A stretch of DNA of 64,000 nt from Nocardia alba NBRC 108234 (GTDB lineage Bacteria > Actinomycetota > Actinomycetes > Mycobacteriales > Mycobacteriaceae). This document shows positions 53,747 to 62,891 of this stretch, piece after piece. The stretch covers positions 806,001 to 870,000 of the forward strand of contig NZ_BDAX01000002.1 in the NCBI RefSeq assembly GCF_001612665.1, read 5' to 3'. A program made the translations under genes and the position numbers. How positions within the stretch are numbered: the stretch's first letter is position 1; every line of letters starts with the position of its first letter. The notes beneath the pieces were generated by a model. The model saw only the letters and a program-made list of their open reading frames with translations, had not been told where the DNA came from and made no database searches.

Positions 53747-54976
53747 CTACGCGCCGTGGATGTAGGCGGGCAGGTGGCGGTGGCCGTTGGAGATGAAGCT
53801 GGGCACGGTGCCGAGTTCGGCGACGGGAACAGCCAGTTTCAGCTCGGTGAACCGTTCGAACAGCGCCGGCAGCGACACCAGCGCCTCCATCCGGGCCAGC
53901 GGCGCGCCGAGGCAGTGATGCGCGCCGTAGCCGAATGCCATGTGCGACTGCTTCTCTCGCGTGGGATCGAACTCGCTCGCGGTGTCGCCGTGCAGCTTCG
54001 GGTCACGCGCGGCACCGGCGTAGCTCGCCAGAATCGGGTCGCCCTCGGCGAACTGGACGCCGTCGATGTCGATGTCCTCCACCGCGAAACGCAACGGCAG
54101 ATGCGCGACCGGAGCTTCGAATCGCAGCGTCTCCTCGACCAGATCGGCCCAGGTGATCGCGCCTTCGCGCAGACTCGTGAGCGTATCGGGACGGGTGAGC
54201 AGCGCGGTGATGGCCTGATCGAGCAGGTTCACGGTGGTCTCATGGCCCGCCGAGATGACCAGCAGCAGGGTGGCGACGAGCTCTTCCTCGGTGAGCTGAC
54301 CCTCGTCCTCGTCGCGCTGGACGATCAGCAGGCTGGTGATGTCGTCGCCGGGCTGTTCGCGCCGCAACGCCACCAGTTCGCCGAGGATCCGGTACATCTC
54401 CATGTAGTTGGCCTGCGACTGCTCCGGGGTGAGCGTGGTGTCGAAGATGCCGTCGACGCAGGTGCGCAGGCCGGGGTTCAGTGATTCCGGCACGCCCATC
54501 AGTTCCGAGATCACCTGGATCGGCAGCGGGTAGGCGAACTGCTCGCGCAGGTCCACGGTCTGACCGGCGGGCGTGCGGGCCAGCTCGTCGAGCAACTCGG
54601 TGGTGATGCGCTCGACCTGCGCGCGCATGGCCTCGGTGCGCCGTGCGGTGAAGGCGGGCGCGACCAGCTTGCGCAGCCTGCGATGGTCGCTGCCGTAGGC
54701 GGTGAACATGTTCGGCGCCGAAACCCACAGGTACAGCGGCCAATCCGGGGCGATCTCACCGGCGACGAAGGCGGGCCAGTGCCGGCTCGCGTCCTTGGAG
54801 ACCCGAGGATCGACGAGCAGTTTCTCCAACAGCGCGGCATCGGTGATCGACCATGCCTGCACCCCGCCCGGCAGCTCGACCCTGGTGGCGGGACCGTGCG
54901 CCCTGATCTCGCGGATCTCACCCTGAATGTCTTGCCCAGTCGGGTCCAATACGACCCGATTCGTCACCGTTTCCAT
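53747..54976 (-). CDS. Cytochrome P450
   Basis: A 409-residue bacterial P450 with all hallmarks: I-helix SAGHETT, K-helix EETLRF (ExxR), and haem loop [15 protein letters not shown]. It resembles actinobacterial CYP105/107-type enzymes that hydroxylate lipids or secondary metabolites with ferredoxin partners, which are not encoded next to it. The ATG at 54976 follows GAGAGG. It is convergent with the degenerate P450 gene, which gives a clear contrast between a likely active and a likely altered enzyme. Confidence 0.9.
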   Translation of the reverse strand: METVTNRVVLDPTGQDIQGEIREIRAHGPATRVELPGGVQAWSITDAALLEKLLVDPRVSKDASRHWPAFVAGEIAPDWPLYLWVSAPNMFTAYGSDHRRLRKLVAPAFTARRTEAMRAQVERITTELLDELARTPAGQTVDLREQFAYPLPIQVISELMGVPESLNPGLRTCVDGIFDTTLTPEQSQANYMEMYRILGELVALRREQPGDDITSLLIVQRDEDEGQLTEEELVATLLLVISAGHETTVNLLDQAITALLTRPDTLTSLREGAITWADLVEETLRFEAPVAHLPLRFAVEDIDIDGVQFAEGDPILASYAGAARDPKLHGDTASEFDPTREKQSHMAFGYGAHHCLGAPLARMEALVSLPALFERFTELKLAVPVAELGTVPSFISNGHRHLPAYIHGA

Positions 54977-55180
54977 GCGAAACCTCTCGATCACCCGGCG
55001 CCTCGCGGACCCCGGTCTTCCGAGGTCAGAGCGAAACATCTTGCTGGACTGGCCCTTCCGGGCCGTTAGCGATGCTACCGGCCGAACGGCTTTGTCGCAG
55101 TGAACACTTGGAATGGGATCGCACAGTGAAATCGAACTATCGGTGCCGACGAAAAGCTCTGCCCACGGCAGAATTCGAGG

Positions 55181-55504
55181 TCACTTGGGCACGAACACAC
55201 CTGTCAGATCGGCCTGCCGAATGGGAGTGTCCGGGTTGGCCTGCGCGCCACACATCAGATCGATGGCCGCGACGGACAGGTCGACGGTGTTCGGGTTCGA
55301 GGTCGCATCCTCGCCGCGCTCCTGCTCGAGAAACTTCGTCACCGTCGTGCGCCGGTCCTTCGGCGTCTGGGTGGTGTACTCGCTACAGGGCGTGTCGCCT
55401 CCTCTGTTGACCGCCTTCTCCACCTGGTCGCAGCCCGTGGCGAGCGACGCGAGCGCGGCCGCGGCGAGGACGGCGGATACAGCGTTCTTGCGCAGTGTCA
55501 TCAT
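55181..55504 (-). CDS. Small putative lipoprotein
   Basis: A 107-residue protein with a lipoprotein signal: basic NAVSAVL start, hydrophobic AAAALASLATGC with the lipobox LATGC near 26. The mature part has two further cysteines (TPCSEY and LMCGAQ) that could form a disulfide, and an acid-rich middle. It begins with two methionines, ATGATG. No family is assigned by eye. It is transcribed alone and lies 204 bases from the P450 start on the same strand. Confidence 0.7.
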   Translation of the reverse strand: MMTLRKNAVSAVLAAAALASLATGCDQVEKAVNRGGDTPCSEYTTQTPKDRRTTVTKFLEQERGEDATSNPNTVDLSVAAIDLMCGAQANPDTPIRQADLTGVFVPK

Positions 55505-55676
55505 GTGTCGGCTTTACCCGATTCCGGCCATCACACGCAGTGCTGAAAGTTCGCGGGATTGACCCGCCCGTTTCCGGGTGAATCTTGTACTGTCGCAGCC
55601 AGATCAGATGCTATGTCGCTGGTGGTTCTCCCATGGACGGGCGCGCCACTGTCAAAGTTGCAGAGGAGCAAGGCTC

Positions 55677-56474
55677 ATGGCCGACGTGCAGACCCCGGTG
55701 ATCAGGACCGATATCCCCCATTCCGCCCGGATCTGGAACTACTGGATGGGCGGCAAGGACCACTACGAGATCGACAAGATCGCCGGCGACGCCGGGCTGG
55801 CGGTCGACCCCGAGATCGCGACGATGGCCGTGCAGTCCCGGCAGTACCTGATCAGGGCCGTCCGTTTCGTGGCGAAGGAACGGGGCATCAAGCAGTTCCT
55901 CGACATCGGCACCGGGCTGCCCACGATGCAGAACACCCACGAGGTCGCCCAGGGCGTCACCCCGGAGGCCAAGGTGGTCTACGTGGACAACGACCCGCTG
56001 GTGCTCGCGCACGCGCGCGCGCTGCTGACCAGCACCACCGATGAAGGCGTCACCACCTACATCGACGCCGACTTCCACGACCCCGAACAGATCATCGCCG
56101 ACGCGCGCAACGTGCTGAACTTCAACGAGCCGATCGCGGTGATGTTCATGGGTGTTCTCGGACACGCCAAAACCTACGACGACCTGCTGCGCATCGTACG
56201 CACTGTCATCGGCGCGGTCCCCTCCGGTAGCCACCTGATCTACTGGGACGGGACCGACGACAGCCAGGCCTACGTCACCCTGTGCGAGAACTACACCGGC
56301 ACCGGCGGCACACCGTACGTTCCGCGCACGCAGGCCCAGATCCGCGGCATCTTCGACGACCTGGAAGTAGTCGAACCCGGCGTCGTCTCGATCACCCAGT
56401 GGCGCTCGGAGACCACCGAGGTGGGCCAGGCCCTGCCGATCTCGGCGTACGGCGCGGTCGCCCGCAAACCCTGA
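55677..56474 (+). CDS. SAM-dependent methyltransferase, DUF574 type
   Basis: A 265-residue protein of the S-adenosyl methyltransferase family common in actinomycetes. Landmarks are ARIWNYWMGGKDHYEIDK, the SAM motif FLDIGTGLPTMQNTHEVAQ near 70, and VVYVDNDPLVLAHARALL. The ATG at 55677 follows GAGGAGC. Actinomycetes carry many such genes; substrates are mostly unknown. It stands alone and ends at its own hairpin terminator. Confidence 0.87.
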   Translation: MADVQTPVIRTDIPHSARIWNYWMGGKDHYEIDKIAGDAGLAVDPEIATMAVQSRQYLIRAVRFVAKERGIKQFLDIGTGLPTMQNTHEVAQGVTPEAKVVYVDNDPLVLAHARALLTSTTDEGVTTYIDADFHDPEQIIADARNVLNFNEPIAVMFMGVLGHAKTYDDLLRIVRTVIGAVPSGSHLIYWDGTDDSQAYVTLCENYTGTGGTPYVPRTQAQIRGIFDDLEVVEPGVVSITQWRSETTEVGQALPISAYGAVARKP

Positions 56475-56505
56475 CCCACGGCGCAGCCGCCGACCATCCT
56501 CGACA

Positions 56506-56536
56506 CGCCCCATCCGAGCCCGGCTCGGGTGGGGCG
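56506..56536. terminator. Bidirectional hairpin terminator
   Basis: CGCCCCA-T-CCGAGCC pairs with GGCTCGG-G-TGGGGCG, with one central mismatch, between convergent genes. Confidence 0.75.
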
Positions 56537-56571
56537 CGGTCATGTGTAGCCGCGGCCCGTGAGTTCGGGCG

Positions 56572-57198
56572 TCACGCGCTGCGCATGGCGCGGTAGACCG
56601 CCGAGCCGACGAACGCGCCGAGGTCATCGGGATTCCATTCGTCGCGGTGAGCGAACAGGGTGCGGACCGCGCTCTCGGCGGCCGAGACCCACAGCTCCAC
56701 CAGCGCGGGCAATTTGCGTTCGGCGTCGTCGACCCCCCAGGCCTGCAACGTCGGACGGAGCAACGTCGTGCAGCGCTCGATCGCCAGCTGTCGACCGCGT
56801 CCGAAGGATCCGGCCACCGCGGGGTCGGGGTTGCCGTAGATCAGCCGCCAGGCATCGGGGCGCTCGGACGCCTTGTCGAGCAGGGTGCGGAAACCCTCGA
56901 CGAAGACCGTCTCGTCGGCGTCGGTCGTGCGCGGCGGCAGCACATCGAGCACACCGGAGATCAGAAAATCCTCCTCGCGCTGGATCAGCGCGTCGATCAG
57001 TTCGACCCGGTCCGGGAAGCAGGCGTAGATCACCGGGCGGGTGACCTTCATGTAGTCGGCCACCGCGCCCATCGTGACCGCGGCGATGCCGTCGTCGGCG
57101 GCGATGGCGAGTGCCGCGTCGAGCACCTGCGGTCTGCGCCGCTCGGGGCCGAGGTGCGCGGCCCGCCCTCGCCGCTGCGTGGCCGTCTCGCTACCCAT
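56572..57198 (-). CDS. TetR-family transcriptional regulator
   Basis: A 208-residue TetR protein with HTH MGAVADYMKVTRPVIYACFPDRVEL at about 42-67. It is divergent from an acyl-CoA dehydrogenase gene and separated from it by a 105-base region holding an imperfect palindrome (57226-57245), the usual set-up of a repressor controlling its neighbour. The ligand is probably an acyl-CoA or fatty acid, by context. Confidence 0.85.
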   Translation of the reverse strand: MGSETATQRRGRAAHLGPERRRPQVLDAALAIAADDGIAAVTMGAVADYMKVTRPVIYACFPDRVELIDALIQREEDFLISGVLDVLPPRTTDADETVFVEGFRTLLDKASERPDAWRLIYGNPDPAVAGSFGRGRQLAIERCTTLLRPTLQAWGVDDAERKLPALVELWVSAAESAVRTLFAHRDEWNPDDLGAFVGSAVYRAMRSA

Positions 57199-57225
57199 GC
57201 GCCCACCATAGCAACCACCCCCGCA

Positions 57226-57245
57226 TTCCTACATAGGTGTATGAA
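57226..57245. promoter_or_regulatory. Palindromic operator between TetR and acyl-CoA dehydrogenase genes
   Basis: TTCCTACATAGGTGTATGAA: TTC-N-TACA and TGTA-N-GAA arms around TAGG, in the only AT-rich part of the divergent spacer. Confidence 0.6.
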
Positions 57246-57303
57246 AATGCTACAGTGACGAATGAACCGTCCGACCCGCTGGATGCCCGCCCGAGGAGCG
57301 ACG

Positions 57304-59226
57304 ATGCCCCAGGACTTCTTCAACCCGAACACCGCCGACTTCGCGCAGTTCGATCCGCAGACGCGCAGGCTGCTGCGGGCGACAGTCGACTGGTTCGAGA
57401 CCCGCGGCAAGAATCGACTGCTCGACGACGATCGGTCCCGCGTCTGGCCGTCGGAGTTCCTCGACTTCGTCAAGCGGGAACGACTGTTCGCCACCTTCCT
57501 CACCCCCGCGGCCGAGGCGGGCGGTGACCCGGACAAGCGCTGGGACACCTCGCGCAACGCCATGCTGAGCCAGATTTTCGGCTTCTACGGCATGACCTAC
57601 TGGTACATCTGGCAGGTCACCATCCTCGGCCTCGGCCCGATCTGGCAGAGCGACAACGCCGTGGCCAAGAAGAAAGCCGCGGCCCAGCTGGACTCCGGTG
57701 CGATCTTCGCGTTCGGCCTGTCGGAGAAGGAACACGGCGCCGACGTGTACTCGACCGACATGATCGTCGACCCACAGCCCGACGGCGGATACACCGCCAC
57801 CGGCGGCAAGCACTACATCGGCAACGGCAACCTGGCCTCGATGGTCTCGGTGTTCGGTCGCCGCTCGGACAAGCCGATCATCGACAGCGCCGCGGCCTTG
57901 CGGGACAAGCCGACGCAGCAGGATTACGAGGGGTATCTCTTCTTCGTCGCCGACTCCCAGCACGACGCGTACAAGCTGAAGAACAACGTCGTGAACAGCC
58001 AGATCTACGTCGCGGCTTTCGATCTGGAGAACTATCCCGTCGCCGAGAACGACATCCTGCATCGCGGCGAGGACGCGTTCCACGCTGCGATGAACACGGT
58101 CAACGTGGGTAAGTTCAACCTCGGTTTCGGCGCGATCGGCGCCTGTGAGCATTCCTTCTACGAGGCGATCGACCACGCCGAGAACCGGATTCTGTTCGGG
58201 CACAGGGTCACCGAGTTCCCTCAGGTCCGCGCGCTGATCGCCGATTCCTACGCGCGCATCGCCGCGATGAAGCTCTACAGCGCCCGCGCGGTGGACTACA
58301 TGCGCTCGGCCTCCCCGGACGATCGCCGCTATCTGCTGTTCAACGCCATCGAGAAGATGTCGGTGACACGCCAGGGCCAGCGCGTGATCGAGGACCTCGC
58401 CGATGTGATCGCCGCGCGTGGATTCGAGAACGACATGTACTTCCCGGTCGCGATGACGGCCATGTTCGGCCTGCCACGACTCGAGGGCACCGTCCACGTG
58501 AACATGGCGCTATCGCTGAAGTTCATGGCCAACTACATGTTCCACCCCGCCGACGCCGGCCTGGCGGCAATGCGGTCGTTGCCGGGCGCCTCGGTGGCAC
58601 CCAAGGCAGCCACCCGCGCGGTCGCCGGCGCTCTCACGTGGTCGAGCCGCAAGGTCACCCCGCGGCTGGGCGCGGTCGTGAAGCCACTGCGTGCCGAATT
58701 CGCCAGTGCCGCTTACGCTCCGGTGCCCACACGCCACGACACCGCCGACGACGAGTTCCTGTTCCGGCAGGGACCGAGCAGTGGCCTGGGCCGTATTCGC
58801 TTCGCGGACTGGCGCCCCGTGTTCGAGAGCTTCCGCGACATCGCGAACGTCGCGGTGTTCCTCGAGCAGGTGCTGGCCCTGCAGGCACTGCTCGCGGTCG
58901 CCGCACCGACCTCGTCGCAGCAGCAGGACGTGGACTTCCTGTTCGCGTTCGGCGAGCTCTTCACCGCGGTGCCCTACGCGCAACTGGTGCTGGAACAGGC
59001 GCGCATCGACGGCACCGACCCGGCGGTGATCGACCAGATCTTCGACGGCTTCGTGCGCGCCTTCTCCGCGAACGCGCTCACCCTGCACAACAAGCCGACC
59101 GCCACCCCCACCCAGCAGCACCGGGCACTCGACCTGGTTCGTCGGCCGGTCTTCGACGACGCCCGCTTCGAGCGGGTCCTCGGCAAGGCGCGCGCGCTGG
59201 CCGGGGCCTACGAGATGAAAGCCTGA
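57304..59226 (+). CDS. Large acyl-CoA dehydrogenase/oxidase-like protein
   Basis: A 640-residue flavoprotein of the acyl-CoA dehydrogenase/oxidase superfamily. It has IFAFGLSEKEHGADVYSTDM and GKHYIGNGNLASMVSVFGR in the beta domain, then NVGKFNLGFGAIGACEHSFYEAIDHAENRILFG, and an extra C-terminal 200 residues as in acyl-CoA oxidase-length proteins. GAGGAG stands five bases before the ATG at 57304; the upstream ATG at 57262 lacks a site. The TetR gene opposite probably controls it. Whether electrons go to ETF or O2 cannot be decided from sequence. Confidence 0.82.
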   Translation: MPQDFFNPNTADFAQFDPQTRRLLRATVDWFETRGKNRLLDDDRSRVWPSEFLDFVKRERLFATFLTPAAEAGGDPDKRWDTSRNAMLSQIFGFYGMTYWYIWQVTILGLGPIWQSDNAVAKKKAAAQLDSGAIFAFGLSEKEHGADVYSTDMIVDPQPDGGYTATGGKHYIGNGNLASMVSVFGRRSDKPIIDSAAALRDKPTQQDYEGYLFFVADSQHDAYKLKNNVVNSQIYVAAFDLENYPVAENDILHRGEDAFHAAMNTVNVGKFNLGFGAIGACEHSFYEAIDHAENRILFGHRVTEFPQVRALIADSYARIAAMKLYSARAVDYMRSASPDDRRYLLFNAIEKMSVTRQGQRVIEDLADVIAARGFENDMYFPVAMTAMFGLPRLEGTVHVNMALSLKFMANYMFHPADAGLAAMRSLPGASVAPKAATRAVAGALTWSSRKVTPRLGAVVKPLRAEFASAAYAPVPTRHDTADDEFLFRQGPSSGLGRIRFADWRPVFESFRDIANVAVFLEQVLALQALLAVAAPTSSQQQDVDFLFAFGELFTAVPYAQLVLEQARIDGTDPAVIDQIFDGFVRAFSANALTLHNKPTATPTQQHRALDLVRRPVFDDARFERVLGKARALAGAYEMKA

Positions 59227-59245
59227 CCCGCGAACACCGCCGGGG

Positions 59246-59953
59246 TCAGTCGAGCGGCGGCGCGTTCTCGGTGATGGTGGCCAGGGTCGCCGCCACCGAC
59301 ATGTCGGGCTCGATGACGACGCCCTGCTCGCGCAGGAAGCCGTCGAACAGCTGCACGACGGCATTGGTCGTGCGATCGACGAACAGTGCCGTCGGTTCCG
59401 GCAGCGGGACGGGATCGGTGTCGAGCCACAGGTCGGTGACGGCCATGACGAAACCGACGATGCCACGCAGCAGATGATCGATACCGTCGGTATCGAGTGC
59501 GACCGAGGACAGCACGCTGCGGCTGCGCTCGGCCAGGTCGTGCGAGAGGCGCCGGCCGATGTCCAACGGCCGAGCCGACGGGTCGGCGCTCGAGACGCTC
59601 TGGGTGAGAACGAGGAACCGGAACACATCGGGATGTTCGGCGATGACCCCGGTATAGGCGGTGAGGAACCGATGGATCGTGGCCCTGGGCGGCTGCATGA
59701 TCAGCGACAGGTCCGGCGCGACGGCCGCGTAGATCTGCGCGACGAGCCAGTCCGAGACGGCGCCGTCGAGCTCGGATTTGTCGGCGAACATGCGGTACAG
59801 GCGTGGTTTGGCGACGCCCATCTCGCGGGCCAGCGCCTCCATGCTCAGGTGGGGTCCGTCGCGGTCGATGCACCGGACCGCGCCCGCGATGACCTGTTCG
59901 CGGGTGAGCAACCGTACGGGCGACCGGCGAGCCGGTCTAGACGAGGTAGTCAC
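59246..59953 (-). CDS. TetR-family transcriptional regulator
   Basis: A 235-residue TetR protein with HTH MEALAREMGVAKPRLYRMFADKSELDG at about 37-63. The GTG at 59953 follows GGGAG; open frame upstream has no homology. The divergent hydrolase operon starts at 60166, and two copies of the palindrome TGGTACCGGYRGTACYA lie between, so this regulator is expected to control that operon and itself. The same palindrome occurs at 43516, next to another TetR gene. Confidence 0.85.
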   Translation of the reverse strand: MTTSSRPARRSPVRLLTREQVIAGAVRCIDRDGPHLSMEALAREMGVAKPRLYRMFADKSELDGAVSDWLVAQIYAAVAPDLSLIMQPPRATIHRFLTAYTGVIAEHPDVFRFLVLTQSVSSADPSARPLDIGRRLSHDLAERSRSVLSSVALDTDGIDHLLRGIVGFVMAVTDLWLDTDPVPLPEPTALFVDRTTNAVVQLFDGFLREQGVVIEPDMSVAATLATITENAPPLD

Positions 59954-60079
59954 TGTTCTCCCTGATCCGCCTTTCGCGTACGGCCAGGATAGCGGCGCGG
60001 CGCGGGGGATCGGCCGCCGTATCGCAGGCGGACACCGAGTGGGTGTCGACAGCGGCAGTTCCACTCCTCGAGACAATCC

Positions 60080-60118
60080 AGGTACTGCCGGTACCATTTT
60101 CTGGTACCGGCGGTACTA
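60080..60118. promoter_or_regulatory. Tandem TetR-type palindromic operators
   Basis: AGGTACTGCCGGTACCA (60080-60096) and TGGTACCGGCGGTACTA (60102-60118), centres 22 bp apart, matching the operator at 43516-43532. Confidence 0.75.
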
Positions 60119-60165
60119 TCGATGGCGCGCGGAGCAACGGAGCCCCGTGCCGAAAGGAGTCTCGG

Positions 60166-61092
60166 ATGAGGCGCGAAGTCGGCAACCGCCACCCCGTGGC
60201 AGCGTCGGCCAGAACACGTCTGGTGCGCAACGGCGACATCTCGCTCGCTGTCTACGAATTCGGCCCGGCGGACGGCATTCCGGTGGTTCTCGTCCACGGT
60301 TGGCCCGATACCCACCATCTGTGGGACGGCGTGGTTCCGCTGCTCTCGGACAGATACCGCGTGATCTCCTACGACACGCGCGGGTACGGACAGTCCAGCG
60401 CGCCGACCCAGGTATCGGCCTACGAGCTGAACCGACTCGCGACCGACTTCTTCGCCGTGGTGGAGGCCGTGAGCCCCACCGAACCCGTGCACGTCGTGGC
60501 TCACGACTGGGGCTCGGTCCAGGTCTGGGAAGCGGTGTGCGAGCCCGGCGCGGACCAGTACGTGGCGTCGTTCACCTCGATTTCGGGCCCCAACCTCGAC
60601 CACCTCGCCATCTGGATGCGTCGTGGCGTGCGGTCGGGCACCCCGCGCGGCATCCGGGGTGCGCTCAGCCAGTGCCTGTCCTCGGCCTACACCACTTTCT
60701 TCATGCTCCCGGTCCTGCCGGGACTGTTCTTCCGTCTCGTCGGCACCGAGAAGATGTGGAAGCTGTTCCTGCGCGTCGTCGAGGGCACCTCCCCCGATCA
60801 GATCTCGCTGGCGCCGACCCTGAAACAGGACATGATCTCGGGGCTGCGCTTCTATCGGGCCAACATCATCGCCCGCATGGTCGCGCCACGGGAGCGACGC
60901 ACCACCGTGCCCGTGCAGTTGCTGGTCAATACCCGCGACATCGCCGTGCGTCCCGCGGGCTACGACGACACCGCCGAATGGGCCGATCAGGTCGTTCGGC
61001 ACGACCTGCTGCGCGGGCATTGGCTGCCCTATTCCGATCCCGCCGCGATCGCCGGATACGCCGACGCGTTCATCCAGGCCAAGTCCGAGTAG
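60166..61092 (+). CDS. Alpha/beta hydrolase, epoxide-hydrolase-like
   Basis: A 308-residue alpha/beta hydrolase. HGWPDTHHLWDGVVPLL forms the oxyanion region, the nucleophile elbow is AHDWGSVQVW with aspartate as in epoxide hydrolases and haloalkane dehalogenases, and the C-terminal histidine is in LLRGHWLPYSDP. AAAGGAG precedes the ATG. First gene of an operon under the tandem palindromes; the amidohydrolase gene follows 20 bases later. Confidence 0.82.
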   Translation: MRREVGNRHPVAASARTRLVRNGDISLAVYEFGPADGIPVVLVHGWPDTHHLWDGVVPLLSDRYRVISYDTRGYGQSSAPTQVSAYELNRLATDFFAVVEAVSPTEPVHVVAHDWGSVQVWEAVCEPGADQYVASFTSISGPNLDHLAIWMRRGVRSGTPRGIRGALSQCLSSAYTTFFMLPVLPGLFFRLVGTEKMWKLFLRVVEGTSPDQISLAPTLKQDMISGLRFYRANIIARMVAPRERRTTVPVQLLVNTRDIAVRPAGYDDTAEWADQVVRHDLLRGHWLPYSDPAAIAGYADAFIQAKSE

Positions 61093-61112
61093 CGACGAAA
61101 GAGGCAGAACCC

Positions 61113-62891
61113 ATGCTCGACTTCGACATCGTCGTGACCGACGGCCGCTGGTTCGACGGCACCGGAGCCGCGTCGGCGCGGCGCACCATCGGCATCCGTG
61201 ACGGCATCGTCGCGGCCGTTTCCGCGGGCCCGCTGCCCATCGGCCCCGACACCGAGGTGATCGACGCCGCGGGCAAGTGGGTACTGCCCGGCTTCGTCGA
61301 CGTACACACGCATTACGACGCCGAGATGCTCATCAAACCCGCCCTGTCGGAATCGCTGCGCCACGGCGTCACCACCGTCGTGGTCGGCAACTGCTCACTG
61401 TCGACCGTGCTGGCCTCCAACGCCGACTGCGCCGACCTGTTCAGCCGGGTCGAAGCCGTACCGCGCGATGCCGTGCGCGACGCGCTCGACAAGCACCGCA
61501 CCTGGTCGGACCCGACCGAGTACGTCAAGGCGCTCGACGAACTTCCCCTCGGACCCAACGTCGCCGCGTTTCTCGGGCACTCCGACCTGCGCACGCACGT
61601 GCTGGGACTCGGCCGCGCGGTCACCCGCGACACCGAACCCACCACGGCCGAAATCGAGCAGATGACCGCGCTGCTCGACGCGGCGATCGACGCGGGTTTT
61701 CTCGGGTTGTCGTCGATGACGAACAAGCTCGACAAGATCGACGGGCAGCGGTACCGGTCGCGGTCGCTGCCGTCGACCTATACCCGCGGCAGAGAAGTGC
61801 GCGCGCTCAACAAGGTGCTGCGCAAGCGCGGCCGAGTCCTGCAGAGCGCGCCGACGGTGAGCCTGAAACCCAACATCGCCAAGTTCTTCCTCGCCAGCGC
61901 CGGCATCGGCCGGGCCAGGCTACGCACCTCGCTGCTGTCGGCCGCCGACTCCAAGGCCTACCCGCCGCTGGTGTGGTTCATGCTCTACGCCGCGCCGCTG
62001 CTGAACCGCTTCGCCCGCACCGACTTCCGGTGGCAGCACCTGCCCGTTCCGTTCACCGTCTACGCAGACGGCATCGATCTGGTGGTGTTCGAGGAGTTCG
62101 GCGCCGGCGCCGCGGCCCTGCATCTGAAGGACCACGTCGAACGCAACGAGCTGCTGCGGAGCGAGCCCTACCGTCGCTGGTTCCGCAAGCAGTACGACAA
62201 CAAGTTCACCCCGCGCATCTGGCACCGGAACTTCTTCGACGCCGAGATCGTCGCCTGCCCCGACGAATCGGTGGTCGGCAAGTCCATCGGGCAGGTCGGT
62301 GCCGACCGCGGCCTGCATCCGGTCGACGCCTACCTCGACATGGTGGTGGAGTACGGGCCCGCGCTGCGCTGGCGCACCACGATCGCCAACGATCGCCCCC
62401 GGTACCTCGACAAGCTCGCCGCCAGTCCCGGCGTGCAGATGGGCTTCGGCGACGCGGGCGCGCACCTGCGCAACATGTCGTTCTACAACTTCCCGCTGCG
62501 ATTGCTCGAAAGGGTGCTGCGCGCACAGGAATCCGGCAAGCCGTTCCTGAGCATCGAACGCGCCGTTCACCGCCTCACCGGCGAGCTCGCCGACTGGTAT
62601 CGCATCGATGCCGGTCACCTGCGCGAAGGCAGCCGAGCCGACCTGGTCGTCATCGATCCCGCCGGACTCGACGACGCGGTCCATCAGCTGCATGAAGCGG
62701 CGCTGCCCGAATTCGGCCTCGACCGGATGGTCAACCGCAACGACCGCGCCGTCGTCGCCACCGTCGTCAACGGCCGCCGGGTTTTCGGCGCGGGCGAAGT
62801 AGTACCCGGCATCGGCGCGGACTGGGGAACCGGACGGTTCCTGCGCGCCGGCCACGACAACTCCGCTCCCCTGGCACAGGAGGCCCGATGA
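61113..62891 (+). CDS. Amidohydrolase, N-acyl-D-amino-acid deacylase-like
   Basis: A 592-residue metal-dependent hydrolase with VLPGFVDVHTHYDAEML (metal-binding HxH) near 60, GNCSLSTVL, LGHSDLRTHVLG, and the C-terminal GFGDAGAHLRNMSF with the catalytic aspartate, plus REGSRADLVVIDP, all typical of the D-aminoacylase group. In actinobacteria close relatives occur in lipid or steroid-type clusters without known substrate. AAAGAGG precedes the ATG. The next gene starts inside its stop (ATGA). Confidence 0.85.
   Translation: MLDFDIVVTDGRWFDGTGAASARRTIGIRDGIVAAVSAGPLPIGPDTEVIDAAGKWVLPGFVDVHTHYDAEMLIKPALSESLRHGVTTVVVGNCSLSTVLASNADCADLFSRVEAVPRDAVRDALDKHRTWSDPTEYVKALDELPLGPNVAAFLGHSDLRTHVLGLGRAVTRDTEPTTAEIEQMTALLDAAIDAGFLGLSSMTNKLDKIDGQRYRSRSLPSTYTRGREVRALNKVLRKRGRVLQSAPTVSLKPNIAKFFLASAGIGRARLRTSLLSAADSKAYPPLVWFMLYAAPLLNRFARTDFRWQHLPVPFTVYADGIDLVVFEEFGAGAAALHLKDHVERNELLRSEPYRRWFRKQYDNKFTPRIWHRNFFDAEIVACPDESVVGKSIGQVGADRGLHPVDAYLDMVVEYGPALRWRTTIANDRPRYLDKLAASPGVQMGFGDAGAHLRNMSFYNFPLRLLERVLRAQESGKPFLSIERAVHRLTGELADWYRIDAGHLREGSRADLVVIDPAGLDDAVHQLHEAALPEFGLDRMVNRNDRAVVATVVNGRRVFGAGEVVPGIGADWGTGRFLRAGHDNSAPLAQEAR

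Noticed and set aside
59778-61112. Long upstream extension of the amidohydrolase frame
   Set aside because: It overlaps the TetR and hydrolase genes in a shadow frame; the ATG at 61113 has a ribosome-binding site and starts the homologous region.
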